Shown: positions 21,098 to 33,437, numbered from the stretch's first letter. The stretch is DNA of 64,000 bases from Sorghum bicolor (GCF_000003195.3 NC_012878.2:22278071-22342070); one strand, 5' to 3'. Notes: generated from the letters alone by a model not told the origin. Numbers and translations are program-made.

Positions 21098-23512
21098 AGT
21101 CCTGCGTGTTACCACCAGTTTTCCATCTCCTTCCGGATGGCCACTCCCGTCTCCACAATCCCGCACTCCACGGTGATTTGGTTCGGAAGCCTCGGATTCA
21201 TGTCCACTGGCTTTGGCTATGACATGATCCTACTCTCGATCAGAGGACCTGGAGGGGCTCGTATCATGCTCACGCGATCAAAAGCTCCGAGACGGCCCCA
21301 CCACCACGCTTCCCCGCCTAAAAAGAAGCGTGGGCAGCATCGCCATCGTCACACCGCCGCTGCGCGAGCACCGCCCCGTAAAAGGCGGGCAGCGGAACAC
21401 GAGCCAGCGGCTCCACGCACCAAGGCCACAAGTACGATGAGCCAGTGTCAGGACAACCGCACGACAAAATCGGATGGTATCACGCCTCATTCGCCCTCAC
21501 CCCGTCTGCACTACTACCACACGGTTTGTTCGCCACCAGGAGGACATACCTGTTCGGCTTGGACAACGCCGTGACGTCACTCACCAATACGATATGCCCA
21601 GGTGCCAAGACGTACATGGAGCGACCACTGGTCCTCCCGTGCGATGTCAAGACGCAGCCGCAAGCACAGCCAACGGCCGAGCAGCCATATTTTTCATGGG
21701 TATGTGGGCTCCGACGCCTAGGACCTAGATGGTATACCATCACCTCGCTTAGGCAACAGTTGGCGGAGGAGGGACGCGGATGCTTCTACACCGCCGAGCC
21801 AGATCCCGACTCCGAATTCGACAGCTACGACCCTACGAGGGAGTGCTTCAACATTGACGGGGCCGTGGCTACCATGGACGACACGCAAGATGCCACCACC
21901 GGTGGACAAGCCCCCGCAGCAAGGGAAGATCCTAGGACCCCTAGGAATGACGGACAGGTCAACCCCCCACCTCAGGACGACAAGGCCGCACAACTCGCGC
22001 AACTGCGGGAGCTCAACGCCAAGCTCGACGAGAATCGTGAGCGCCTCGCCTAACTCGAGCGGGCTCTCGAGCGAGACCAACCACACCCGTACGGCGGGGG
22101 CGCGCATGGTCGTGCTCGAGAGGTATACCAGCAGATCATTGGTGATGAGGAACTAGAGCCCCTCGTTAGCCGCTTCCCTCAAGCAGGCCAGAACATTATG
22201 GCGGCAACCATGCTGCTACGAAACATGCCTGAGCCTTCGAACTCCCAGGCATGACGCATTCGAGACGAGGTACAGGGCTTGCTCCACATGGCGGCAACAC
22301 AACAAGCCGAGAGCTCAGCCTCTCAACGTCAAGGGGCACCCACAGAGAAGCGTGTCTAGCCAGCCCGGAACAAAGGGGAGGCATCGGTGCAATAGGAACC
22401 ACTCCCTGAGGAAAGAAAGCAATACCCGTCTAGGAGCACCTCATCGACAATCGAGAGCAGTGTGACGCTCGACATGACATCAACGAGCACCGCCGCCGCC
22501 GACACGGGGATGCGGAGGAACGTGGCCACAGTCGTGGTGGGCGTTACGACAGCGACGAAGACCAACTGGTACCGGAACCGCTAGGCCCTCAAGTCTTCAG
22601 TAGGGCAATTCACAGCACGCGGTTGCCGAGCCTTTTATGACCCCCAACCAGCATCGCCAAGTACAATGCGAAACCAAGCCAAAGCTGTGGCTGGCAGTCT
22701 TTTGGCTGGCATGCCAGTTGGGAGGAGCTCGAGGGGACGATCGAGCTATCATCCGCCAGCTACCACTCTTCCTCTCACATACCGCTCGACGATGGCTCGA
22801 GGAGCTACCCGCCAACCAGATCCACGACTGGATGGACTTGGTCCGGGTGTTTGAAGGAAACTTCAAGGGGACCTACATACGCCCCGGCAATTCATGGGAC
22901 CTCAGCAAATGCAAGCAGAAATCAGGGGAATCCCTCCGAGAGTACGCTCGACGCTTCTCGGAGCAGCGCACCGAGCTCTCACACATCCCCGACCACGACA
23001 TCATCTTGGCCTTCATCTTGGGCACCGCATGCAAGGATCTAGTGCGAGAGTTAGGTTGAAACCGACCACAGTCCGTCGATGAGCTGATGGATGTAGCGGC
23101 GAACTATGCCGCTGACGAGGAGGTGGTCGGCGCTTTCTTTGACCATGAGCACGGCAAGGGGAAAACATCGGCGAACGACGACGAGGGTCCCAGCAGAGGA
23201 TCCAAGAAGAGCAAGAAGAAGAATAAAACACGACCGAACAAGCGGGAGGCAATCGATGACGATTTCGTCGCCGCCGTCGAGCATAAAAAGCCTCGAGGCC
23301 CCCCAAAGGGGGCCGTCTTCGATAAAATTCTCAAAGAACCCTGCTCTTACCACAAGGGAGGGGCAAATCACAAGCTCGAGGACTGCCGCATGTTGAAAAA
23401 GTACTTCAACAGCCTGGGGTTGAAGAAGGACGACCAGAAGAAAGACAAGAGCGATGACAAGGGGGGAACAAAGAAGATGAAGGGTTCCCTGCCGTCCACG
23501 ATTGCTACATGA
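21098..23512 (+). pseudogene. Gag polyprotein (inverted T-family copy)
   Basis: A second Gag of the same family, on the plus strand. It contains a leader, then a Gag reading from about 21445 (TYLFGLDNAVTSL, FYTAEPDPDSEFDSYD, AVATMDDTQDA) with the same QLAQLRELNAKLDEN and REVYQQIIGDEELEPL blocks as the minus-strand copy. In-frame stops occur near 22051, 22252, 22358 and 22393. A frameshift precedes the capsid core at 22637-23059 (FWLACQLGGARGDD, ARRWLEELPANQI). The Lys-rich stretch and CSYHKGGANHKLEDC (about 23342-23386) follow. It differs from the minus-strand copy at many positions, so it is not a fresh duplication. Confidence 0.75.
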
Positions 23513-23577
23513 TCTACGGCGGGCCCTCGACGTAGCTCACCACGAGACAGCATAAAAGGGAACGGCGCGAGGTCTTC

Positions 23578-23999
23578 GTGGCAAGGATGGTGGTACCGCA
23601 GTACCTCAACTGGTCGGGCACCCCCATCACCTTCGACAATGACGACCACCCCGATAGGGTGGTCATTCCCGGCGTCTACCCACTCGTTGTCAATCCCATC
23701 ATCGTCAACACCCAACTCTCAAAGGTACTGATGGACGGTGGCAGTAGCCTCAACATCATCTACCTCGAGACTCTTGACCTCCTAGGCATCGAAAGGATGC
23801 AGCTCCAACCAAGTGCAGGCGGTTTCCATGGTGTTGTGCCAGGGAAAAAGGCGTTGCCGTTCGGTCGAATCGACCTGCCGGTCTGTTTTGGCATAGTGGC
23901 CAACTTTAGGAAGGAAACCCTCACTTTCGAAGTGGTGGGTTTTTGAGTCACTTACCATGCCATCATCGGACGACCCAGATATGTCTTGTTCATGGAGCA
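23578..23999 (+). pseudogene. Aspartic protease (inverted T-family copy)
   Basis: MDGGSSLNIIYLETLDLLGI and GRIDLPVCFGIVANF repeat the protease of 18208-18681. A TGA at 23944 interrupts it. Similarity to the minus-strand protease stops near 23995, and LTR sequence in the opposite orientation begins at about 24001. Confidence 0.75.
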
Positions 24000-24000
24000 T

Positions 24001-24542
24001 GAAGCGCTGACCCTCATCGCCGCATCCTTCCCTAGGAAGAGATGTGCCTGCTCGAGGGTCGGATGCACGAGCGGCTCCATTGTGTGGGAGCGTTGACTTC
24101 AGGTACCTCGAGGGATACTGTGATGGGATATCACATCTGCCATACTATGCCTAGTAGTACCTTTGTCCATCTTCAGGTATAAAGCAGGAAATAGTGGGGA
24201 TTTGACGGGTGCTTGTTCCCTATCACGTTTCCCGTGACGGTCGGGTTAGGTGGGAGCATGGCAGACGCATTAAATGCCCTGGCCTCCGTACCCGCGACAG
24301 GCGGCGGGAGGCGCTTTTGTGCTCGAGGCCCATTAGTTTGCTCGAGCCAGTTCCGTACTCGACGGTCATAGCTCATCGAGCCCCTATCGGTTCGTGGGAC
24401 CCTATTTTCGTGTTTGAGGCTACGATCGACATTGAGCCCTGGCAGTTATGTGTCGATGTCAGAGCGTCGAGTTGGAACCTTGATTTGCTAATTCTCTTGG
24501 TGTGAGTGATGGTTGGGGTACCCCCTATCGATATCCTCGACA
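24001..24542 (-). repeat. Outer half of the 5' LTR of element T
   Basis: Matches about 25311-25853 of the solo LTR in the same direction and ends CCTCGACA at 24542, the outer edge of T against Athila-like element F. With 20558-21079 it makes up one LTR almost exactly, split near its middle. The T duplication partner is left of the window. Confidence 0.8.
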
Positions 24543-24776
24543 CTATCATCTTGTTGAAACTCGTCTGACTTTTGACATATGAACAAAGAGTTTCAAGCTT
24601 GGCGTTGATGTTCTCAATGATCTTGTCATTGTAGGACAGCTTCTTGGTCAGATTCTTGTTGATTTTAGCTTGCCCTATGACCAGATCTTTCAAGGAAGGC
24701 TGATTGAAGAAATTACCCTACGGGCGGTGCTCATTTTTCCACCCGTTGTTACATTGTTGTGGTGGCCGAAACCCAT
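24543..24776 (-). pseudogene. Gag-pol linker fragment of Athila-like element F
   Basis: The minus strand reads FRPPQQCNNGWKNEHRP, then FNQPSLKDLVIGQAKINKN, LTKKLSYNDKIIENI and QTSFNKMI, the conserved coiled stretch downstream of the zinc knuckle in Athila-type Gag. It continues the reading of 25859-26843 across the solo LTR. One TAG follows the NEHRP block. At 24543 it is cut by element T. Confidence 0.75.
24772..24776. repeat. Target-site duplication of the solo LTR (CCCAT, left copy)
   Basis: CCCAT precedes the solo LTR and recurs at 25854-25858. Confidence 0.9.
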
Positions 24777-25853
24777 TGTCAGTGTTTTGACCCCAGGGGG
24801 TAACACCAACGAGTGAATCTATGTGCATGCCCCCTCTTCCAGATGGTGATGCTAGAATGACACAGAGATTTATCCTGGTTCGGGCAAGAGAAGGCCCTAC
24901 GTCCAGCGGGGGAGGGGAATTTGTATTATCTTGCACCTAGTTACTTGTACAGGGGTGAATACAAGTGGATGTGGCCAAGAGTTCTAAGCCCCGGCCGATG
25001 GTGGTGTGCTAGGTCGTGTTCTACGGGTTGTGTCCCTTGTTCCTACATATATCATCCTTAGTGTCCCCTTTTATAGTTCTAGGGGGAGACCTAGGTTACA
25101 GAGAGTAGGCATTAGAATAAGCCTCGATAGGGGTATGCCGCTGACCTACTCGAGGCCTCCGTACCAGTGTCACCTCGAGCCATATTGTTATAGAGTATTT
25201 TGGTGATGATGGCGCGTGCGCTCCTGAACTCGGCTCCTGTACATCGTCTTTGATTGGCTTAGGTGTGACCTTGCTTGTACGTCATGGCTGCGGTCACATC
25301 TGGGGTGGTTGAAACGCTGACTTTCCTCGTCTAATCCTTCCCCGAGAAGGGTTGTGTTCATTCGAGGGTCGGGCACGCGAGCGACCCCGCTGTGCAGTAG
25401 CGCCGTATTCGGGTACCTCGAGGGATACTTTGATTAGATATCATGTCTGCCATGCTGTGTCTAGTTGTACCTTTGTCCATTTTAAGGGATAAAGCCGGAA
25501 AAAGTGGGGATTTGATGGGTGCTTGTTCCCTATCACGTTTCCCATGACTGTCAGGTTAGGAGAGGGCATGACAGACGCATTAAATGCCCTAGCCTCCATA
25601 CCCACGACGGGCAGCGGGAGGTACTTTTACGCTCGAGGCTCCTTGGTTCGTATGAGCCACTTCCATACTCGACGGTCGCAGCTCGTCGAGCCCCTGTCTG
25701 TTCGCGGGACCCTGTTTCCGAATTCGAGGCCATGGTTGACATCGAGCCCTAGCAATTATGTGTCGATCTCAGAGCGTTGGTTTGAAACCTGGATTTGCTA
25801 ATCCTCTTAGCATGAGTGTTGGTTGGGGGTACCTCCTATTGGTATCCTCGACA
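24777..25853 (-). repeat. Solo LTR of the T (Tat) family, inserted in F
   Basis: A complete 1077-bp LTR, TGTCAGTGTTTTG on the plus strand to CCTCGACA. It is flanked by CCCAT at 24772-24776 and 25854-25858, with the F gag reading continuous once the LTR and one CCCAT are removed. No internal region accompanies it, so it is a solo LTR left by recombination between the two LTRs of a full element. Confidence 0.92.
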
Positions 25854-25858
25854 CCCAT

Positions 25859-26843
25859 TGTTGACATATGCTGCTTCTTCTTGGGTTTCAGGGCAATTGT
25901 TCCCTGAATGGCCATCATCACCACAAACTTCACACGATGTGTGTGAGTTCACTGCTTGGACAGCGCCCATGTTGGGATTTGCAACTTGTCCGTCCATCCT
26001 TTGCAATAGCAAGTCTATTTTTGCGGCAAGCACATCTGCCTCCTTCGCAGATTGCGAGCCTTTTTGTGTTTTCCTTCCTTCTCCCCATCTTTCATTTGCC
26101 ACCCTCTTCTCAATGAGGGCAGTAGCTTCATTAATGGTGAGAGAAAGGAATGCACCTCCAGCTGTGGCATCTACGTGCCCCTTTGACATGGCCATGAGGC
26201 CTTCGTAGAAGTTCTGGAGCACAAGCCAGTCTTCTCCATGATGAGGACAGGCCCGGATGTACTCCTGGAGCCTCTCCTATGCTTCGGGCATGGACTCAAG
26301 TGAAGACTGCTAGAAGTTAGAGATCTTCCCCCTTAGAGCGCTGGTCCTACTCTTGGGGAAGAACTTGGCGAGGAATGTCGCGGAGCACTTTTCCCATGTG
26401 TCAACAGCTTCCTTGTTCTGATAAAACCATTGTTTCGCCTTTCTGGTGAGGGAAAAGGGAAACAGACGGAGCCTCATGCTGTTCTGTGCGACGTCCTTGA
26501 TGATGATGGTGTTGCACAGCTCAAGGAAGTTCTGAAGGTGGGCGTTGGCATCCTTGCTTGGCAGGCCACAGAATTGGCTTGCCTGCACCATAGAGATGAT
26601 GCCAGTGCAGATCTCGAAGCTTCCATTCCCCATATTGACAGCGGGCACAGTCGACACATTGGCAACAGCAGGAGTGGAGTAGTCACGGAGTGTCTTGGCC
26701 ATAGCGATTGGTGCGGTTGGTGCTGGAACGGTTGATTCGCTTGCCGGTTGCATAGCAGAAGAAGAGACGGTACGAACCTTTCTCTTCATTAGGAGTGTTT
26801 CTGGATCACTGTGGAAGTTTGCCGGCAAGTTGAAACCGCTCAT
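25859..26843 (-). pseudogene. Gag of Athila-like element F
   Basis: Starts at ATG 26843 and stays in one frame. Capsid region: VQASQFCGLPSKDANAHLQNF, LRLFPFSLTRKAKQWFYQ, ATFLAKFFPKSRTSALRG, then LQNFYEGLM. Zinc knuckle CEVCGDDGHSGNNC is encoded near 25925-25885. Two TAG stops interrupt it, at 26310-26312 (Gln expected) and 26277-26279 (Trp expected); both fit single C:G to T:A changes. The reading runs into the solo LTR insertion at 25858 and resumes at 24776. The Gag resembles that of E more than those of B or C. Confidence 0.8.
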
Positions 26844-26962
26844 ACACTATCCTATTTTCTTTCCAATAAAAAGAGGAAGAAAATAGTAAAGTTATCCTGC
26901 TTAATCTATGGCAACCAATGCTTATCATGCAATCAATGTTTATGCCAGTATGATTTTTGCCT

Positions 26963-26980
26963 TCCCCGGCAACGGCGCCA
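26963..26980 (-). other. Primer-binding site of F (Asp tRNA type)
   Basis: The minus strand reads TGGCGCCGTTGCCGGGGA, an exact complement of the plant Asp-tRNA 3' end, eight bases inside the LTR edge. Confidence 0.9.
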
Positions 26981-26988
26981 GAAATGCT

Positions 26989-28752
26989 TGTTGACATTTC
27001 TTAGCATCACTACTAAAAATAGACATAGATCCATCCTTAGCAATGGCACCAGAAATGTCGGATGTTGGCATACCGTAACTATCGCTAAATCAGAGAGATA
27101 ACCCAAGGCAACTCGAGGGCGCCGGCCTTAGCATTGCAGTTTGGTAACAATAATTAGGAATGCTGGATTGGCCTTCCTAACCATCCTTACTTGCGATATG
27201 CAAAGCTATGGCACTACGCTTGAAAGTGCACAATGATTTCAATCTTAAGTAATGGTACTTAGGTACGAAAATCAATAGTTCATGAATGAAGAAGTAATAT
27301 AACTGCAAGCGGACAGAACTATCATTGTAGCATTTCAAGCCGTCAGTATTCAAGGGTGTCAAATTTATAATTCTCGTAGGAAGGCAAAGGGATCAAACAT
27401 GGTGTAAACATGATTACTTATTGAATGCTTAGTAGACATAGAGTAAACAGGAATAAACATGATATTCAAGATAGTGGACACACATTGGATCAACCTCAAG
27501 GATAAAATAGAAGAGAAATAATAAATAAAGAATAAAGAAATAAATCTACTTGAGCAGGCATGGGTCACATATAACTATGCATAGAACTGTTAGCGGATCA
27601 TAGAATTAGCAATAAATAGAGTTAGAACTAAGCCTGAGATGAGGGGAGATCCCCGCAGCTGGATACCCAGCCGATAGAGACTTTACAAAACTCCTATTGG
27701 AATACCTGATCGTGGGGGAATGCAAAGGATGACAGAGCTGTCACTGCCCTACCACCTACCCCTCTACCCGAAAGATACCCGCACATCCACTGATTCCAGC
27801 ATACCTGAACACCATGTTCACGTAATTGGAAACAACTCCTAACCCTCGCGGGCCCCACCCCTTCGGAGTGACAAGCTAGGCTAAGAGCAACCATCATAGC
27901 ACAGTGAACCATCATCCCATTCCTAATTCTAATCCTAATCATACTAATCTGATGAACAATGAAGGACAATGACGAATATATCAAGCACATAGCACAAGAA
28001 CTAAGAACTAGTTCATATACTACGAACATGATAAGAACACAACCATACTCTAGCTCATATGCATAATCATATAAAGATGAATAGAACTTGCTCATGGAAG
28101 AAGATTGAATATTATTCACACCAAGAAGATCCTTTCTTCCAAGGAGACAAGCTCTCCTTGCTAGCTCTTGCCTTGCTCTACTACTAATCTAGATTAAAGA
28201 TACAAGTGAGAGGTGTGAGGTAAATTGACTCCAAATGATGTGTGTGTTGAAAAGGGGGGAGTGCCTCTCTTTTTATAGTGGAACTAGGATGGTTTGTCGC
28301 ATCTAAATTTGGTAGTAGGTGAAACCATCCTATGCATGGCAGCATGCTACCGCCTGAGAAAGATGGGCCTGGTTTGCCACCTCGAGGGGTGCACTCGAAC
28401 CAAGGTGCGGCCGCACCCTGGGTGGTTCCCCCTGGCCACCGCCTTCGCATGGTCGGTTTGGCTCTGGGCCTAGATCTCTCTCGTGGTTACGATCAGGCCC
28501 AGTTCTGCGTTGTTTGGGCCTTTCTCTATTTTCTTGGTTTGCGCATTTCTGAATACGTCTTTTGGTACTTTGCGCTTTCTTCGTGGTATGGCACATTTCC
28601 ACTTGTTGTACTATAACTCCTGCAAAATATAATCACTATGGTACAAGTGGAACCTGTTAGTAATAAAATGCATGTGTGTATATAATATGATTGCTTCTTC
28701 TCTTTTTGGATCAAGTTGGCAATTTATGATTGGTCTATAATGACTGCCAACA
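26989..28752 (-). repeat. 5' LTR of Athila-like element F
   Basis: A 1764-bp LTR, on the plus strand TGTTGACATTTC to GACTGCCAACA. A minus-strand TATAAAAAG box lies near 28266-28276. Its right edge abuts Tekay-type sequence of D, so F inserted into D; the matching 3' LTR is left of the window. No gene is seen inside it. Confidence 0.85.
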
Positions 28753-28983
28753 GAAACCACACTATCTTGTAGTCCAGCCTTTGTTTGAGGATGGATTCAA
28801 CCTGCTGCATCCCAAAGTTCTATATCACATATAGCTTAGTTGTTCACTTGAGAGCCGAGTCATAGAGGGCTAGAAAACTGACAAGGGTATCTTTCATATC
28901 AAAGAAAAGATCAAGGACGACCCCAAGACACAATTCCGAGTAGATGAACGAGGGGTACTTTTGTTTCAAAATAGATTAGTGGT
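28753..28983 (+). pseudogene. Integrase N-terminal lead-in of chromovirus D
   Basis: The reading includes LLHPKVLYHI and, near 28920-28983, KTQFRVDERGVLLFQNRLVV, the typical run-up to the integrase zinc-binding domain in Tekay/Del elements. It continues at 37191 (PRNREL) after removal of element C and one GTGGT. Several stops are present. The upstream part of D lies beyond F, left of the window. Confidence 0.7.
28979..28983. repeat. Target-site duplication of element C (GTGGT, left copy)
   Basis: GTGGT precedes the left LTR of C and recurs at 37186-37190. Confidence 0.92.
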
Positions 28984-30179
28984 TGTTGGGTATTTTAAAC
29001 GCAAACAGAAAAAATACGCAAGCGCACGGATACCGATGTAGCTTTCACCCGGGGGTATTCCAGAGTATCGATTTTCCACAGGGAACGTGAGTGTACTAAT
29101 TAAGATTCAAGATCGCCCAAGGATAACTATATAATTATTTTTTGGTGGGAAGAGAGGAAGTTTCCTGAGAGTTCTCTAGTTGATCTAAGAATCAAGAATT
29201 ACTTCAAATATTATTTATTTTGAGACATCAGAAAGAGATGAGAAGGGAGCTAGAAAGCTCTGACTATGGTCCTACAAACACCGATCCGAACGAGGTGGGA
29301 TACATCGACCGTTAGGGCTGTCACTACCCTAGGGCTACCACAACAATGCGTAGGATTGGGTGCAATTCCAGGTAATTGCAAGACTAAACATCACGTGTAA
29401 TCTATTAATTACTACTCTAGCGTTATAAAGACTAGAGCACTTGATGCAAGCGGGAATCCAATAAATAACTTGAATGTAAATAAGAATTGAAGAACTTGGA
29501 GAATGATGAAGAACGAACCAGTTGCTACAAAAGTACAATGTTGAGGAAGATCCGACAGATCCGGCTCCTCTCCGCTCTCTTCTCTCTCCCTATTTTCTAG
29601 ATTACAACTAGAACTAACTAGAACTAGAACTAGATGAACTAGAACTAGAACTAGATGAACTAGAGGGATCCTCTCTACTTGGATGAATAATTGAAACCCT
29701 AGCTTTGATTCTGTAAAAAAGGTATGTTCTCCAGGGGCCAGGAGGCCTGCTTATATAGCCCTTCCAAATGAACGTGGACCGTCAGATCAAACCGACCTTA
29801 ATCGCACGATTTTCCTTAATCCTTTAGGTCGGTGGAGCATGATCTGCGAGGCGAAGCCTGATTGGCTCCTGTAGCTGGGCGGGCGCCCAAGGGGGGAGGG
29901 CAGGCGCCATGCCCCCGGGCCCGCTCAGCCTCCCGTTCGTTCCCGTGGCTTCTGGAGTCTTCTAGATGATAGAAAATTGGCGCACACATTAATATCTCTA
30001 TATAAACCCGACGTGTGGGCCTTTCCTCCATATTTCCTGATAACCCGCTGCAGAAATAGACAAACACCAAAACTCGTGGAATTCTGTCAGATGAAACCCT
30101 AATTTTGGATGTTGGTTGCATATAGGTCCTTTTCCATGATTAGTTGACGATTAAATGTGAGCATTAAGGACCATCAACA
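28984..30179 (-). repeat. 3' LTR of element C
   Basis: 1196 bp, plus strand TGTTGGGTATTTT to GACCATCAACA. It has a minus-strand TATATAAG box at about 29750-29757, the 12-mer GGGCGCCCGCCC at 29877-29888 (minus) and an AGAACTA minisatellite near 29607-29662. Confidence 0.95.
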
Positions 30180-31497
30180 AGCTCCCCAAGCTTAACCTTT
30201 GCTCGTCCCTGAGCAAAGCTAAAATCAGCAAGAAAACAGGTGTTACCTTTATGCCTCTTACTATAGGGTTTTTATGTTATCACTAAGGTCTTAATTCATT
30301 GAAAAACAGAACGATCAAGTCAAGCACTATGTCTCAAGTTCTTCTGTCTTACCTTTGTTCTGGAGTTTTTTTGTAAGTTTCCAAAATAAATTTGAGGCAT
30401 TTGCCTTCTTCTCGAAAGATATATAAGTAGAGCTTTAAAAGTTTTAGCATACTTACTTTGCATTTTGCTATGTCAATGCTCGGAGCAAGGGAGAGGAATG
30501 TCATACTCCTAGATCAAGACCTTTGACCTTTTTGAAAAGTTTGCCATCTCTTACTGGCATATTGCTTATTAGAGGGACCATGGGCTATCATTTTTTTTTC
30601 TTTCTTTTTTTTCAGTCTCTCCTTTTCTTTTTTTTCAAGTGGGCACCAAGTACCCCTAATTCTACTTCGGACACTTGTCCATTTTTACCTCTCGTCTCAC
30701 TCTTTTTTTTCGAATCAAATTTTTGCAAAGTCCCATGCCTCTAACGCAATAATACTTCGGAAGAGTGAATCTTTTATATTTTTAAAACAAAAAGATCTTG
30801 ATCTTTGGAGCATGATAATTCTCTCAACCAAAACTACAAGAATTAACAATGGCTTGAACAAAGCAAGTGCCCACAATTTTTAATATTTATATCTTATAAG
30901 ATTCTAGGTATTATGTCAAACAAGATCTCATTCATTTTTTTCTGAATTTTTGGATTTTCAAAAGATAAAATCTCCAGAACTCTAGAAACTTGGAACAAGT
31001 TAAATAGTAGCTCAGACCATCTCATATCATGTTTGTCAATTACCTAGACTTGGATCAAACTTTCTTTTTATTTTATTTAAAACTTAGGATTACACAAAAC
31101 TATTGTATATTACTCAAAAGAAACATTTTGTTTGGTTTCATGGTTATGTATTTTTTATTTCCGAATACTAGTAAATAAAACCAAGAAAGAAAAGTAATAC
31201 TTATCTAGATACATGTGAGGGTGCCTCCCCCAAGCTGGATGTTGACATAGTCGTTCAATCTTATGGCCTGTATGTTCGGTCTCACTCTTCTTAAGCCTCA
31301 AAATCCTGCACAACCCAAATAGACAACAAAACTCGTGGAGCATGTTAAGAGTTAGGTAATAGTCTAGAGCATATGAGAGCTTAATGTGAGAATTCTATGA
31401 ACTCAATCACATCAAGTTCCTCTACTAGGTTGTTTCATGGCTCGAGATAGATTTTCAAGCATTGACCATTTACCTTAAAAGTGTTACCTATGTCGTC
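30180..31497 (-). other. 3' untranslated region of element C
   Basis: No supportable gene in 1.3 kb. Reading on the minus strand it holds an internal GCTTGGGGGAG site (31235-31225), then a pyrimidine/purine-rich block with AAGTGTCCGAAGTAGAATTA (near 30680-30655). A block ending GTGCTTGACTTGATCG (near 30330-30312) and GCTCAGGGACGAGCAAAGG follow (near 30215-30197). The final purine stretch GCTTGGGGAG (30191-30182) lies next to the LTR. All of these occur in E and most in B. Confidence 0.8.
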
Positions 31498-32427
31498 TTA
31501 GATGGTAATGGCTCCATGAGTTGAAGTGTCAATAACCTTGTATGGTCCATCCCACTTACTTCGTAGCTTACCATGCCCAAAGAGCTTAACTCTTGAATTG
31601 AATAGTAGAACCTTATCTCCAGGCTTAAACTCCTTGTGCTTGATTCTCTTATCATGCCATCGTTTTGTTCTCTCTTTATAGATCCTTGAATTGTGGTAGG
31701 ATTTCTCTCTCCATTCTTCTAGCTCAGATAGTTGCATCAGACGATTCTCGCTAGCGAGGTGGAGATCCATGTTCCATTTCTTGAGTGCCCAATGAACCTT
31801 AAACTCTACTTCCATAGGCAAATGACAAGTTTTTCCATATAAAAGTTGATAAGGTGACATGCCTATGGGTGTTTTGAAGGCAGTTCTATATGCCCAAAGT
31901 GCATCAGGAAGTTTGTCCTTCCACCCCATACCCATCTCATCTATGGTCTTTTGTAAAATATTTTTGATTTGTTTGTTAGATGTTTCGGCTTGACCGCTAG
32001 TCTGAGGATGGTATGGTGTTGCGACGTTGTATCGAACTCCATGATCGGCTAGGTACTTATGGAAGATTTTGTCGATGAAGTGGGAACCTCCATCGCTTAT
32101 AACTATCCGGCGTATACCAAAGCAAGGAAAGATTACTTCATGGAACATTCTCTTGGCATGTTTTGAATCAGCTGATCGACAAGGTAGGGCTTCTACCCAT
32201 TTGGACACGTAGTCCATAGCTACTAAGATATACTCACAATTCCCGGACATAGGGAATGGCCCCATGAAATCAATGCCCCATACATCGAAAAGTTCTACTT
32301 GAAGATTATTTGTGAGAGGCATTTCATTTCGTGAGTTGATATTCCTATGTTTTTGACATCGGTGGCATCTCCTGACAAAGTCCTTTGTATCTTCATACAT
32401 CGTTGGCCAAAAAAAACACTTTGCCAA
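31498..32427 (-). CDS. Integrase (element C)
   Basis: An open 309-codon stretch. The zinc-binding domain ends at CHRCQKHRN. The catalytic core shows all three acidic positions: [10 protein letters not shown] (Asp), [10 protein letters not shown] (Asp) and [16 protein letters not shown] (Glu). The C-terminal domain follows ([23 protein letters not shown]). This enzyme would insert element cDNA. It is one frame away from the upstream RNase H because of an indel in the run of eight A at about 32410-32417. It stops at 31498 without any extra domain. Confidence 0.88.
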   Translation of the reverse strand: MAKCFFWPTMYEDTKDFVRRCHRCQKHRNINSRNEMPLTNNLQVELFDVWGIDFMGPFPMSGNCEYILVAMDYVSKWVEALPCRSADSKHAKRMFHEVIFPCFGIRRIVISDGGSHFIDKIFHKYLADHGVRYNVATPYHPQTSGQAETSNKQIKNILQKTIDEMGMGWKDKLPDALWAYRTAFKTPIGMSPYQLLYGKTCHLPMEVEFKVHWALKKWNMDLHLASENRLMQLSELEEWREKSYHNSRIYKERTKRWHDKRIKHKEFKPGDKVLLFNSRVKLFGHGKLRSKWDGPYKVIDTSTHGAITI

Positions 32428-33422
32428 ATTTTAGCATGTGTCCAGAATGCTCCATAGTGTCCTCCATATGGCGAGGCATGGCATCTTTCCATAATTTGGG
32501 TAGCCTCAGCCATAGGAACACACCTTCTCAAGAGTCCATCAGTGCAGACTCGGAAAAGATATGGCTCATCCCAAAGGTGGAAACGACTATCGTGAAGCAA
32601 CTTCCTTTTGTTTGTACAAGGTGGAACATAACCTTTTACTATAAAGTTAACGATGTCTGCGTACCGTGGATCTACATGTGTTATCTTAAGCAGGGTGTCA
32701 TCCCTTAGGTAGTCATTTATGGGAAGCTCATCATGTGTTTTCTTATATTGAAGCCTAGACAAGTGGTCGGCTACGGAATTCTCTACTCCCTTCCTATCTC
32801 GGATTTCTATGTCAAAGTCTTGGAGTAGAAGGATCCATCGAATTAGACGAGGCTTAGCATCTTTCTTAGTGAGGAGGTACTGGAGAGCAGCATGGTCTGA
32901 ATAGATGATTATCTTTGCCCCCACTAAGTAAGATCTAAACTTGTCTATAGCAAAGACAACAGCCAAAAGCTCTTTTTCAGTTGTAGTGTAATTGAGCTGT
33001 GGTCCACACAAGGTTTTGCTAGCGTAGGATATGGCATAATGCTTTTTATCCTTGGTTTGTCCTAAAACGGCACCAACCGCAAAATCGCTAGCATCACACA
33101 TGATCTCAAAAGGAAGATTCCAATTAGGTGGTTGGATAATCGGGGCTGAGATGAGTGCTTTCTTAAGAGTTTGAAAAGATTCATGACACTCATCACTAAA
33201 TATGAAAGGTGCATCCTTAGCTAGGAGACTAGTTAGGGGTCTAGCAATTTGAGAGAAGTTCTTGATAAAGCGTCTATAGAACCCTGCATGTCCCAAAAAG
33301 CTACGGATTCCTTTCACATTCATAGGAGGTGGAAGTTTTTCAATAACTTCAATCTTTGCTTTGTCCACCTCTATACCACGTTCGGACACTTTATGTCCTA
33401 GCACTATTCCTTCGTGAACCAC
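32410..33422 (-). pseudogene. RT end, RNase H and integrase start (element C)
   Basis: In frame with the upstream RT across one TAG. Contains the thumb ([36 protein letters not shown]), the RNase H core ([48 protein letters not shown], ending [10 protein letters not shown]) and the first zinc ligands of integrase ([15 protein letters not shown]). The frame fails at the homopolymer near 32410. Confidence 0.88.
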
Positions 33423-33437
33423 AAAATGGCATTTCTC

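Noticed and set aside
28184..28616. Overlapping frames with a GC-rich centre near the F LTR edge
   Set aside because: They lie within the F LTR around its TATA box and start region; nothing supports coding.
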